From Phaeodactylum tricornutum CCAP 1055/1 (lineage: Eukaryota; Bacillariophyta; Bacillariophyceae; Surirellales; Neidiaceae), in assembly GCF_000150955.2 (NCBI RefSeq), contig NC_011693.1, forward strand, positions 1 through 64,000: 64,000 nucleotides of DNA. The letters are read 5' to 3'. Made by a program: the position numbers and the translations under genes. A model generated the notes under the pieces. That model did no database searches, had not been told where the DNA came from, and worked only from the letters and a program-made list of their open reading frames with translations. Below, one piece after another: positions 40,096-49,862 of this stretch. The first letter of the stretch is position 1. Each line of letters begins with the position of its first letter.

Positions 40096-41667
40096 ATGGC
40101 TCCGTTTCTTCGTTTCTTGTGCAGCTCAAGGCAACAGCAACGATTTTTGGTCAAGACCCTTTTGGTATCCAAGTCGTACTGCAGTCGCAGCACTAACAAT
40201 AACTGGTGCAAGTCAGCCGCAACCTCGTCTTGGATCTCATCTAAATCCTCAGACTCCGCATCGTTAGCTATTTCTACCGCTAGTGCCACGACGCCTCCAA
40301 CAGCCGAGCCTTCCCTTGCTTCTGATCCTGTTTTGAGTGAATCAACCTCGTCCTCGTCGTTTGTGCCATCTTTGTCGTCGTGGGGCTGGACTGTGTCATC
40401 GACATCTCCAACCTCCTACGTCATTGCAGTATGTCTCGCCGGCGTGGCGTCGTTGGCTCTGGCAACCCGCATTGCCCTCATTGATGGCACCGGCACCACA
40501 ACGTTTTGCGAACGAGCAACCACTGCGCGGTCCGTTCCACAACAGCCAAAAGATCACGAGAGAAAAGATAGCTACATACCGACCAGCGAGTCGAAGCAAG
40601 ATGTGGATACTGCCATGCTAAGTAGTTACCCTAATGATTCCAGAGAGCATTTCATTCTTGAGAACATTGCTCCCCAAGCCGAAGGTACAGACGAAGAAAT
40701 TTCCGACCAGACAAGCCAAACCAGAAGTGCCACTCCGCTTCCACCAAATCCACTGGCTGACGGATTTTCGTCCCAAACGGTGGACGAACTTGTCAATGAA
40801 TGGCTTCAAGATCCTTCCATCAACATTCGTGCGCTCCCGGATGCCTTGGAACGTCAAGTGTACCGTTCCACCGTTCAGCTGACCCTCAACGCTGTCTACC
40901 GTTCTTTGGCATCGTTGCACGGTAAGGCTTTGCTGGGGCACGAGTTACGCTTGCGCAAAACGTCCGACCGTTCGCCCTTCGAATTTCTATCACGTTCGCA
41001 TCACTCGACGCATACAATAGAGGAATCGGTCCTGGGGCAAGTCGCTGATCGGCTCTTGCAGAACAAGGCCATCAATCGACCACTGATTCCGGATATGGTG
41101 GAGCGCCAATTGTATGTTAACTGTCTCAAATTGATCTTTCGAGTATTGGACTTGCTGGCCGCCTCTTTGAACCTGACCATTTGCGGACATGATGTCTTTG
41201 TTGGTTTGGAACCTGCCAAGCATCAGGGGGGTGCAATCTTGCAGGATTCGTTGAATCGAACCACATCTTCCTTGACCAAACTCGATCCTGAAGTTCTGCG
41301 AGAATTTGCCCGCCAAGCCGGGGTCCGGGAAGCCTTGTCAAATCAGTCCTGGTGGCAACGATTCTGGTACGCTTCACAGAAAGAATTACTGGCGCAGCTG
41401 CACGGATCATTGTATAGTCTAGTACTCGGAATTGTAGACGACATTCTCGCCAATACCAGTTTGCGGTTACTTTCTGAAAACGTACAAGTCGATATATGTC
41501 AGACATCTGAACCCGCGAGTCCGTACATCCCACCTGGCGGTGCCGTTGTGGAAGAGAATCTCAACAGAGCAAATACTACAGGACGGTTCCTAGCTGCCTT
41601 TACAACGGGCGTTGGCGTAGGATTGGCTACAATGGCAGCCTTGGGCGGCGGCGGTGGCCGTCGATAA
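40096..41667 (+). CDS. unknown membrane protein with an internal duplication
   Basis: 523 residues, unrecognised. Residues 1-50 are basic and S/R-rich (possible mitochondrial or other organelle leader). A membrane span lies at about 107-127 (VIAVCLAGVASLALATRIAL). After a disordered acidic stretch come two copies of a 60-residue helical unit at about 226-286 and 313-370. Both contain PD..ERQ.Y followed by a leucine-rich helix and then GH: PDALERQVYRSTVQL and PDMVERQLYVNCLKL. The C-terminus has a second weak hydrophobic stretch (FLAAFTTGVGVGLATMAAL) and ends GGGGGRR. The conserved pattern suggests a real domain that may dimerise or bind a membrane partner. No function is assigned. Confidence 0.7.
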   Translation: MAPFLRFLCSSRQQQRFLVKTLLVSKSYCSRSTNNNWCKSAATSSWISSKSSDSASLAISTASATTPPTAEPSLASDPVLSESTSSSSFVPSLSSWGWTVSSTSPTSYVIAVCLAGVASLALATRIALIDGTGTTTFCERATTARSVPQQPKDHERKDSYIPTSESKQDVDTAMLSSYPNDSREHFILENIAPQAEGTDEEISDQTSQTRSATPLPPNPLADGFSSQTVDELVNEWLQDPSINIRALPDALERQVYRSTVQLTLNAVYRSLASLHGKALLGHELRLRKTSDRSPFEFLSRSHHSTHTIEESVLGQVADRLLQNKAINRPLIPDMVERQLYVNCLKLIFRVLDLLAASLNLTICGHDVFVGLEPAKHQGGAILQDSLNRTTSSLTKLDPEVLREFARQAGVREALSNQSWWQRFWYASQKELLAQLHGSLYSLVLGIVDDILANTSLRLLSENVQVDICQTSEPASPYIPPGGAVVEENLNRANTTGRFLAAFTTGVGVGLATMAALGGGGGRR

Positions 41668-42135
41668 ACTATATTTGTGTAGAAAGGTACCACTTTTGTT
41701 CTTGTCATAACCCTTTCTTGAAATTGCTCACCTCATTGATACAGCCATCGGAATATGCGGTTTATTCCATATCTTTAGCAACGGGAGGAGGGCATTATCG
41801 CATTCAGCGATAGAGTGAGTGATATATGAAATTGTAGACACATATGATCTCTGAATCATTTTCCGACAGCAGGGGAGACACCAGACCACGGCAAGCATAT
41901 AAGGTTGCGAAGCGGAGGCCGCAGGATGACTATAATGTGAACACAACACCCCACATTTCATATTTATATTCTTTTCTTTACGTTCTCCCGTTGCGTATAC
42001 AGAACTGACCACGTAGTATATTCCCTTCCCCGCAACTTTTGGTTTGCTCAGATCACTCCGCCAATTTCCCAAAAGGGTCCCATCACAAACATATCACATT
42101 AGAACGGTCAAGGCGAAAAGCCGCCCTTTCCCCAC
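41668..42135. other. convergent intergenic region
   Basis: Shared 3' flank of two converging genes; nothing recognised. Confidence 0.6.
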
Positions 42136-43883
42136 TTACAAACGCTGTCGCTTGGAACGGCGGGCCGAGCGCGGTGGATCTGTTGCCGTCGGAGATTCTG
42201 ACCGTTTCTTCAAAGCCGACATCGACTTTCGTGGTTTAGCCTCTTTAGCTTGGGATCTCAACGGGAACGAAACACTAGTTCTGCTTTTCTTCGCTTTCTT
42301 CAGGAGAGACTTGTCACTTTCCTTCTCCACCTTAACTTTGGCGGCGGCAGACTTTTTCGCAGCGGAAGTATTTTTTTCAGTCTTTTGTTTAGTGTCTTTC
42401 TTTGCGTTCACCGGAGCCGTATCGAGACTGGCTGAAGAAGAGGATCGCTTAGAAAATTCCTTGTGCACCTGTTGAAGTGACTCGTTTTGTCGAGGAGTCT
42501 TTGACTTTCGTGGTGGGGTCATTTGTGGAGTCGACTTGTCCGTGACTTCCGACGTGGCATCGGTTTGGTAGTGGACCGGAGCGAGTGTCACACCCTGAGG
42601 AAGACGCACCAAACCACCACCGGATACGAGATTGGAATCCCATTTTGCATACTTTTCAACGTCAAGCACATTCCACTCGTTGTCCTTGTAGGCGACGCAG
42701 AGTCCCACCGTTTTTCCCGTTACGTGCATCGAGCCATACTTTGCCAAAGCTTTCTGCTTGAACGTCTCGTCACGCATTTCTTTGGCAATTTGCCAAGGAC
42801 CGTGCACAAAGTCGTGAACGCTTCCGTCCTGCCACAAAGTAACCATACGTAATCCTCGCAACTTGAGTAGGGTGTACAACCGCTGAACGTATGGCCACTG
42901 AAATCCGGCTGGTAACGAGTGCCAGTAAAAGCAATTGATGAGTAGCAAGTCTTCGTATTCTTGGTTAGAGGGCCGATGAGATGCAGGGTTGACAGATGTG
43001 TCGGGGAAAATGACAATGTCGTTCCCCTGCAAAAGCGGACCAGACGGTGCCTTTGCCACGGTGGTGTTAGGAGCCGTCTGTACAGGCGCATCGATCACGC
43101 GACTGGGAATCGTGTGTATGGTCTTTTGCTGCAACATGGCGTTCTGATGAGCCATGACCCGATGTTGGTACATCAGCTTCTGTTGTTGAATGGCTAGCAA
43201 GTTGTGGACGTTGGGCAATCCAGGATTACCCAATCCAGGCAAGTTCGGATGGGGTTGCGACACCGAAGGTTGAGAAGCGGTCGCCAAATTGGGAACGGCT
43301 ACCGCAGGTTCGGATCTGGCCACCGCGGCACCGTCCAAAGTCTTAGCCTTGCCCATCTTAGTTTTCAGGGCCTTTTCTTTCTGATCTGCTTTGATGGCGG
43401 CTTCTTGGCGGGTAGGTGGTGTTGTGGTAGCAAACTTGTTCATAGTCTGGCCTGCATTCAGCAAAGCAAAGTACTTCTGAGCGTGAGTCCGCACTTGCAT
43501 GACGGTTCGAGTCTGCACGGAAGCAGCCACCTTCTTCCATTCACGTCCATGTTTTGCGAGACCTTCTAAAAAGCGATCATGTTCTGGCTCAGTCCAACGG
43601 CCGAGATGCTCTTGACCTTTACGAGCGATTTTTGGCTCGGGCTCAGCTTCTTGGGGGGCGTTGGCATTTAACTTGCTTTCTTGGGGAGAGTTTTCGTTCA
43701 ATAAAGGCGGAGGCGTCTTTACGGATTTACTTTTGGTGTTCTCGCTGGAAGAGGTGTTTGTCCAAGGGGTCTGTCGGTTCTCTTCTGACTTTACTTCAGG
43801 CTCTTCTTCTCTTGTCACTTTCTTTGTGTCGTCGTCGTCGTTGCAGCGACAGGCATCTTCTTGCGAGAATTTCCTCGAGGCAT
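42136..43883 (-). CDS. MYB-related transcription factor, SHAQKYF type
   Basis: The main frame covers 43818-42136 (560 codons). Residues about 71-118 are a single MYB/SANT repeat (GRWTEPEHDRFLEGLAKHG, W, V) ending in THAQKYF, the signature of the plant SHAQKYF class that binds GATA-like promoter boxes. A central region holds Q/H-rich segments. A second conserved-looking block (about 285-430: LLINCFYWHSLPAGF, LRGLRMVTLWQDG, WNVLDVEKYAKWDSN) is not recognised. The C-terminus is a basic nuclear tail (RRSKRQRL). The main frame has no ATG before the MYB domain. An ATG at 43883 (MPRGNSRKKMPV) opens another frame, so a short first exon joined by an intron is probable. TTCACAGTCA lies just upstream. 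Confidence 0.8.
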
Positions 43884-45189
43884 GATGAGCTAACTGGTGA
43901 GGATGGTGATTGTACTGACTGTGAATACAAACGTCAATTCGAAAGCTTTTTTTGTGCTCAAGACCAATCTACTCCATGGCCAACCTGCGGACGTTTCTTT
44001 GATCTCGGAGAGGTTTTTCTTATGTTACTTACAGCTACCTACGTAGACGGCTGTCAATTTACGGAGCTCTTCCTTTTCAAAAATGATTTCTTTGTTAATG
44101 TGTGTTTCTCTTCTATGGTCAATGACCAATATTTCACTTAAGTATTATTTCAGTTGATGTCAATATTAGTAAAAGGGATTGTATCTCAACATATATTTCT
44201 GCGATTAAAATATCTAAGTAGCTTTTCAGCAAGACTGTATGTATTTCCAACGGAAATTGCGAGGTTATGGTTGGATTCTGCGGTATATCCCGTATGCAAT
44301 AGCCACACAAAATCGTGGGAGGGAAAAAGAGCCTCAAGTGCCCTACGTCAAGGATCCAGATGGGGTTGTTATTTACAGTTAATGTATCTGTAAGTCGACT
44401 GGACGAGTCTATAAGGTCTATCTTTACGTCTTTCTCAGCCTACGAAAGTATCTAAGATTCTTTGGTTCCTTAGGTACGATTCTAGACCGTTATCGTGTTA
44501 CATTACTTTCCTAGTTTCACATTCGAAGACTGCGCTGAACACGATGGATGATTCATGACGGTAATTGCTACTAGCATTAACGCAACTGCCACGGTTAGCT
44601 GTAAGCTCATTCTTTCCAATCTGGAGAGAGGTAATGCACCTATAGAGAGGAATTCTTAGGGTGGAAGTTGTAGAATGAAGTGCTTTGGATGGTATATTTG
44701 ACCATAGTCGAAACTAGGTTTGTATTCTTCAAGTATCAAACTCAAAAGAAATCCTATGCTACTTTGCATCAAAGAAAATGCCAATTATGTCTGGTTTCCA
44801 TCTCGGTACATACCCGACAGACAGTCCTTGAGTAAACACAATCAGCACAAAGGAAATCTATTCTCATAGTTCGTTTGTTAGTTGTGGGTAGGCAATCTAA
44901 CTGTAAAACACACTGACTGTAAATACTGTGAATTGCACAAGCATTCCTCTGAAAATCTGGCACACTATTCGTTACCTTGTCGAACGGAACGTGATTGCGA
45001 ATGCGCAGTCCATAGGCATTGTGAAGGAGGAAAACAAACTCAGGTAACACAATGCAATTGTCTGCCAGCACCTTGATTCCCATCATGTCCTGAATTTCTG
45101 GCCTGACGATTTCATAGCGAAACGGAAGTGCACGCTACCTATTTTGCTGGGGCTGGGCCTGAATTGTATTTTACATTAATGTGGTATAT
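43884..45189. other. intergenic region, 1.3 kb
   Basis: No supported gene. A minus-strand frame of 105 codons (44769-45086) has no domain. 44466-44500 (TTCCTTAGGTACGATTCTAG) resembles LTR scraps near 21840, a possible tiny relic. ACTGT-type motifs occur at 43916, 44376, 44899, 44914 and 44927. Confidence 0.45.
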
Positions 45190-48100
45190 TTACTGTTCGA
45201 ATTGCTGGTCGGATATAGAATTAGAGCAGCACTCGACGAGCCCACGGCAATTAATTTCTAGTGTGGCGTCAGGGTCATTCATGGCGATCAACAAGTCGGT
45301 CAGAAGTGACACCGAATTTGCTACGCTCATAATCCCGGCGCAAGTCTCTCGCACTTTTTTGTGGTTCGAATCGTTAAAAAGAGACTTCAGCATACCAAGG
45401 GCTCGTTTGTAATTCTCAAAGGCTTCAGTGTAACATTGAAATGCCGCTTCGAAACGATGCTCGCTCACGAGACACTCTCCCATAAGTCTCTTAGCTGTAG
45501 CCACGTTACCCCAAGCTGTAGCAATCGATTCGTTGCCCTTCTCCTTGCCATATACATGTTGCTTCATGGCGAGAGATTTTTGAAACATCTCCAGCCCTGT
45601 AGCAAAGTTCCCTTTCGCTATATGGACTCGGCCGAGGTGACTTATGGTAGTTGCCACTGAGTCATTCTGAATCTCATTCCGAAACTGCAGAGATTGCGCT
45701 CCAAGAGCTGCTTCAAACCAGAACAAGGCTTCTTCGAGGTAGCCATTTTCGCCGTAGCTGCGTCCATAATTTTCTTTAGTCCAGGTTTGTACGCCCTCAC
45801 AATCTTCGCCCTCACGGTACGATCGGCCAAAATTCACGAGGGTGTCCGCAAGCGCCCCGAGAACTTTTCGCTGAGCGCTGTATTCTCGCTCTACAGGTTG
45901 CGGTTTCGGCAGGGAAACGTCCGTGTCCGCTGACTCTAATAGTGACTTCAATAGATTTCGGCCTAAGTCGCGCAGTGCTTCTTGTTCAACGAGCCTTGTG
46001 GAATAGGTTTCATCGTTGGAATAAAAAGGGGAACCTACCAATTCACCTCGCGTAGAGTCTGGTATCGCTCTGTATCGAATTTCAAGAGCTTTCCGGAAGT
46101 GTTCCAGGGCCTGGGCATAGCAACTCTTGTTGTGCTCCAGTCTCCCAATGTCATCCAAAATGTCAGCCTCCAGCCAGGAACGCGCATCACTTGCTGGGCA
46201 AAGTCGTAAAAGGTTGCGCGCTCGGTCAAAGCTTTCTTTTGCATCGTCCGGTTGCGAACAGGATCGGTGCAGTTTTCCAAGGAACATGTGTACCTTGACC
46301 ATTTCTTCACTGACAGCTTCTCGCACTTCTGCTAGCAGGCATTCCGACTTCAAAATGCTGGAGCATACCGAAATACAAGAGTGCGACATTTTCTTCGCTC
46401 CTCCAAAGTCATGATTTACCCACCGGTTCACTTCTGCAGTCTTCTGAAGAGTTTGCGCCCATACGAAACAAAGCTCCGAAGGCCAGCTTTCCACTCGCTC
46501 CTTTAGCGCGACCACGTGCTTTACCATGGCAGCTGGGAGTTTCCAATGTGCAGGAGTGTCGCGATCAAATGTTGTAATATTTTCGTGGACCACTCGGAGA
46601 GCAGCTCCAGGCGAACATCCATTTTCCAATGAGACCTGCCGTGCAGCATTTTGATGCAGCCGATGCATGGAGTATACCTCTTCATTACTATCTGTCTTCC
46701 AGTCCCTCCTCAGAATGTTCCACTTCGTGAGTTGTATCGCTGCTCTATTGGCGCTCTCTCCTCCCAACAAAATCAGCGGTATAGAATCGGGGTTCACATA
46801 AGCAGCCACATCCAGAACTTTCCCGAGACCCCGTTGGTAAGCGTTATTTAAAGAACTTCTGATGGCCGCCTGGACCCTATTTTGCACAGCATCAAAATTG
46901 TTCCGTTTTATGTACTGGTCGACACTTATCACGTCATTCAGCAATTCTCCCTTTGCCGTAGCTATAGCTAGCGGTAAACAATCGAATAACGAAACCAAGC
47001 GATGCAATGAGGCCTCGCTGCCCTGTTCTTCCGGCAGATCTGCTTGTAACATTTGCACAGCTGATTCTTCATCCAAGAGGTCGACACGGATTTGAGCGAT
47101 ATATCCCATGCTGGATTTTGTTGTCCCAACATATCCATCGTGTGTCGATAACAATAGTATCCGGCCACGACCATTTCTCCAGTCTCTTGGAAGGAACCAC
47201 TCTTGAAATCCCAAAGGACCCTCTCTTTTTGTTCCATCTAAGGCTTCTACAAAGGCCGGGACATTGTCAAATACCAGAATCCACTCGAACGACAAAGATA
47301 ATTGAGCAAGAGTTTCCCAAAGACGAAGGGCTAGGCTTTGGATAGTTACCATTCGTCGTTTCGCCGAAGGCTCTTCAAGACTCGTCCCGTGGCGAAGTCG
47401 TCGAATTGCGGTTTCGTAGCTTTCGCGCAAAGTTGATTCCGTAGCTGCATTGAGCCAAAAGCCAAAACGAGTGCAGTTCTTGTCTCGCTCTTTTGTCCAT
47501 TCCCATGCAAAGACACGTGCAAGATGGGTCTTTCCAACACCCGATCGACCCACCAAAGACACTAATTTACCGTCGGGCGAGACCTTTTCTTTCAAATCCT
47601 TCATTTCTTTGTATCTGCCGTACAGTGGTTCCGATACTCCGGGCTCTTCACTTTCTGAATCAATCTCATGTATATTGGAACTGGGAAGGGTTGACTTCCA
47701 GGAGGCTTCTTTTTGCAGATGGGATTTTTTAGGTATGGAACGCTTTCGGGTAGATGCCGGAACGGCCTCTTCCGCTGCATCCGACGGCTCACGTTCGGCG
47801 TGAATAGAAAGGTTCATGAGTGGCCTCGAAATTCCACCCATACCTTGCTCAGCCAATACGCTTGAAGCTCCAGAGGACGAGTGCTGGTGATGAGTTCGTC
47901 CGGTCAGCCGGTTCAGACTCGTTTCGAGTGGGAAGCGTAGCTTGGCTTTGAGCTCCTTATCACTTTCGAGCCTCCGAAAGCAAAACGCTTGCCATGTTGT
48001 AGCACTAAGACTGCACAGTTTACCATTGTCGTCCCGGGGCCCATCGTGGGCGTCCCAAAAACAAAAGTAGTCACCGTGCCGATGGATGATTTCGATAACA

Positions 48101-48684
48101 TCGGCCGTTTTACGCTTCCGACTTTCCAGTGCGCCTTCGACTGCGCGGACATCCAACCAGTATTGCTGCAACAGATGGTCAAACTTGTGATTCGCCGGGG
48201 AAGGTGCGAAGTTCCGGCAACCCAAGATTACGTGGTTTCCGGGCGTCTGGAGTATCGCTTCGCCGGAAAGAAACGTTTCTACTGCTTGCTTTTGTTCAAC
48301 ATTGAAAGAAAAAGATTCGGGGGGCTCTGTCGGCTGTATACACGAACCAGAAATTCCGAAGGCGCGAACACCAGAATCATCTTCCGAAAGCAAAAAGTTC
48401 AAAGGATCGTCGCTGCCATCACTTACGCCGAAGTGCCATGCTTTAGGATACTGTTCCTGTTGCTGCAATTGTTGTTCTTCTGGCAGGCTGCCGTTGCTCA
48501 CGAGGTTGACCCCGGAATTTTCAAGTCCGGCAACTTCTTCAACATTCTCTTGCAGGTGTCGCTGATCCGCAGCAGGAACGGCGTCGTGCGATGCACTTTC
48601 TGCAGCTTCATCAATCACTTCGAATTCCACAACCCAATCCTGTGCGTAAGATTCGTCACTGCTTATTCCCGACTGTTCATTCAT
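45190..48684 (-). CDS. NLR-like STAND protein: DUF6824-like, NB-ARC, TPR
   Basis: 1164 residues in one frame. Residues 1-130 are acidic and disordered. Residues about 145-245 (PGNHVILGCRNFAPSPANHK, then RKRKTADVIEIIHRHGDYF) resemble the diatom DUF6824 domain, usually written DVLxGRG..NxHPGN. Residues 355-620 are an NB-ARC-type NTPase: P-loop GRSGVGKTH at 379-387, Walker B WILVFDN, and a GLPL-like box CLPLAIA. Residues about 800-1120 are TPR-type helical repeats (DDIGRLEHNKSCYAQALEHF, EEALFWFEAALG, SHLGRVHIAKGNFATGLEMF). This N-effector, NTPase switch, C-sensor layout is that of NLR/STAND signal proteins, which oligomerise on ligand binding. The input signal is unknown. No intron is needed; start at MNEQSG. 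Confidence 0.85.
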   Translation of the reverse strand: MNEQSGISSDESYAQDWVVEFEVIDEAAESASHDAVPAADQRHLQENVEEVAGLENSGVNLVSNGSLPEEQQLQQQEQYPKAWHFGVSDGSDDPLNFLLSEDDSGVRAFGISGSCIQPTEPPESFSFNVEQKQAVETFLSGEAILQTPGNHVILGCRNFAPSPANHKFDHLLQQYWLDVRAVEGALESRKRKTADVIEIIHRHGDYFCFWDAHDGPRDDNGKLCSLSATTWQAFCFRRLESDKELKAKLRFPLETSLNRLTGRTHHQHSSSGASSVLAEQGMGGISRPLMNLSIHAEREPSDAAEEAVPASTRKRSIPKKSHLQKEASWKSTLPSSNIHEIDSESEEPGVSEPLYGRYKEMKDLKEKVSPDGKLVSLVGRSGVGKTHLARVFAWEWTKERDKNCTRFGFWLNAATESTLRESYETAIRRLRHGTSLEEPSAKRRMVTIQSLALRLWETLAQLSLSFEWILVFDNVPAFVEALDGTKREGPLGFQEWFLPRDWRNGRGRILLLSTHDGYVGTTKSSMGYIAQIRVDLLDEESAVQMLQADLPEEQGSEASLHRLVSLFDCLPLAIATAKGELLNDVISVDQYIKRNNFDAVQNRVQAAIRSSLNNAYQRGLGKVLDVAAYVNPDSIPLILLGGESANRAAIQLTKWNILRRDWKTDSNEEVYSMHRLHQNAARQVSLENGCSPGAALRVVHENITTFDRDTPAHWKLPAAMVKHVVALKERVESWPSELCFVWAQTLQKTAEVNRWVNHDFGGAKKMSHSCISVCSSILKSECLLAEVREAVSEEMVKVHMFLGKLHRSCSQPDDAKESFDRARNLLRLCPASDARSWLEADILDDIGRLEHNKSCYAQALEHFRKALEIRYRAIPDSTRGELVGSPFYSNDETYSTRLVEQEALRDLGRNLLKSLLESADTDVSLPKPQPVEREYSAQRKVLGALADTLVNFGRSYREGEDCEGVQTWTKENYGRSYGENGYLEEALFWFEAALGAQSLQFRNEIQNDSVATTISHLGRVHIAKGNFATGLEMFQKSLAMKQHVYGKEKGNESIATAWGNVATAKRLMGECLVSEHRFEAAFQCYTEAFENYKRALGMLKSLFNDSNHKKVRETCAGIMSVANSVSLLTDLLIAMNDPDATLEINCRGLVECCSNSISDQQFEQ

Positions 48685-49862
48685 GGCGCGAAATATGGAT
48701 AGCGTCGACTCTCGGCAACGGTTCTACTGATACCTAGCCTAGACCCAAGAGGGAAAGTCTGCCGAGTGCTTCGTTATGGCACCCGCAGTCTTTACTCAAA
48801 GCAGTGCAGCTATCAGAATGGATTGTGACAGTCAGTTGCAAATTGGAGTCGATGCGGAATCCAATACGTGGACGAATTCTCCTTCGGGAATTGGAAACCG
48901 TTTTTGAGCGTTTCCATTATGGAAGTCTCCAAAATGTCGCATCTCACGAAAATACACTTCACAGTTCCCTTCTACTACAACTTTACTCTCTCTATTAGGG
49001 AATGTGGAAAGAATAGTAGAGTGAAGAGTCCACAACACCGTCATTCATACGGAAGAACGTCGTCCCTCAAACCGTTGTCGAATCATCTGGCTTTTGCCAC
49101 TTTACTACTTGTACATATTAAAAAAAATGAATTTGTCGAGAGACTCGAATATCCGAGGCAACTCATTCAGTGCAGCACTGACTGTGAAAAAACGCGATCA
49201 GAGCGCGCAAAGAAGTGTTTCTGTCATAAAGGCATGTTAACTGCACGGTACCTTCCGTAACTTCTAGCTAGCGAATGCGATTTCGGACTCAATGGAAGGC
49301 CTTCATACTTTCTCTTTATGCTAAGTTGAAAACATGGACAAGAGAAAAGATAAATTTGTTGTAAACGGTCATTTTGTCCTTGCGCAGTGTCGTCTACTAC
49401 ATTCCGAAGCAAACGAGCCATTCAGAGAGCATTTTCGGACGCCTCCAAAGCAGTGAGCTCGCCACTGGAAACTAGAAGCTTGCAGAGGCTCCTGATACAT
49501 CGCACGTCACGGTCGTATCCATTCCTTCCCGGCCCAGATCACCCATACTTTAAGGGAGCGAATATCCAGAGTCCCAAAACGCGACTTGTTATGCAACAAT
49601 ATTTTATGATTCGGACCAGCCTTAACGTCACTACCAGCGTGATCAGTTCGCTCTAGCCTGGACAGAGAAAGGACAATCTTCGTCGTTAAGACTCGTGCGA
49701 AAAGCAAAAGATCACAAAATAGCACATCGGCACCGACCAACGATTATTTCCAGAAAAGGAAGAGAAAAAAGAATGCTTCACTACAAGAAATTGTTTCATC
49801 CCTATACAGAGTCTTGTTACTGTGACAGAAATTGATGGAAGATGTGGCGGATTGCCTTTACA
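48685..49862. other. intergenic region, 1.2 kb
   Basis: Two short plus-strand frames (48868-49260, 49387-49656) lack domains and good composition. ACTGT-type motifs occur near 48828 and 49181. No gene is supported. Confidence 0.45.

Noticed and set aside
44769-45086. 105-codon minus frame in the MYB-NLR spacer
   Set aside because: Composition is not protein-like over its length and no family is recognised.
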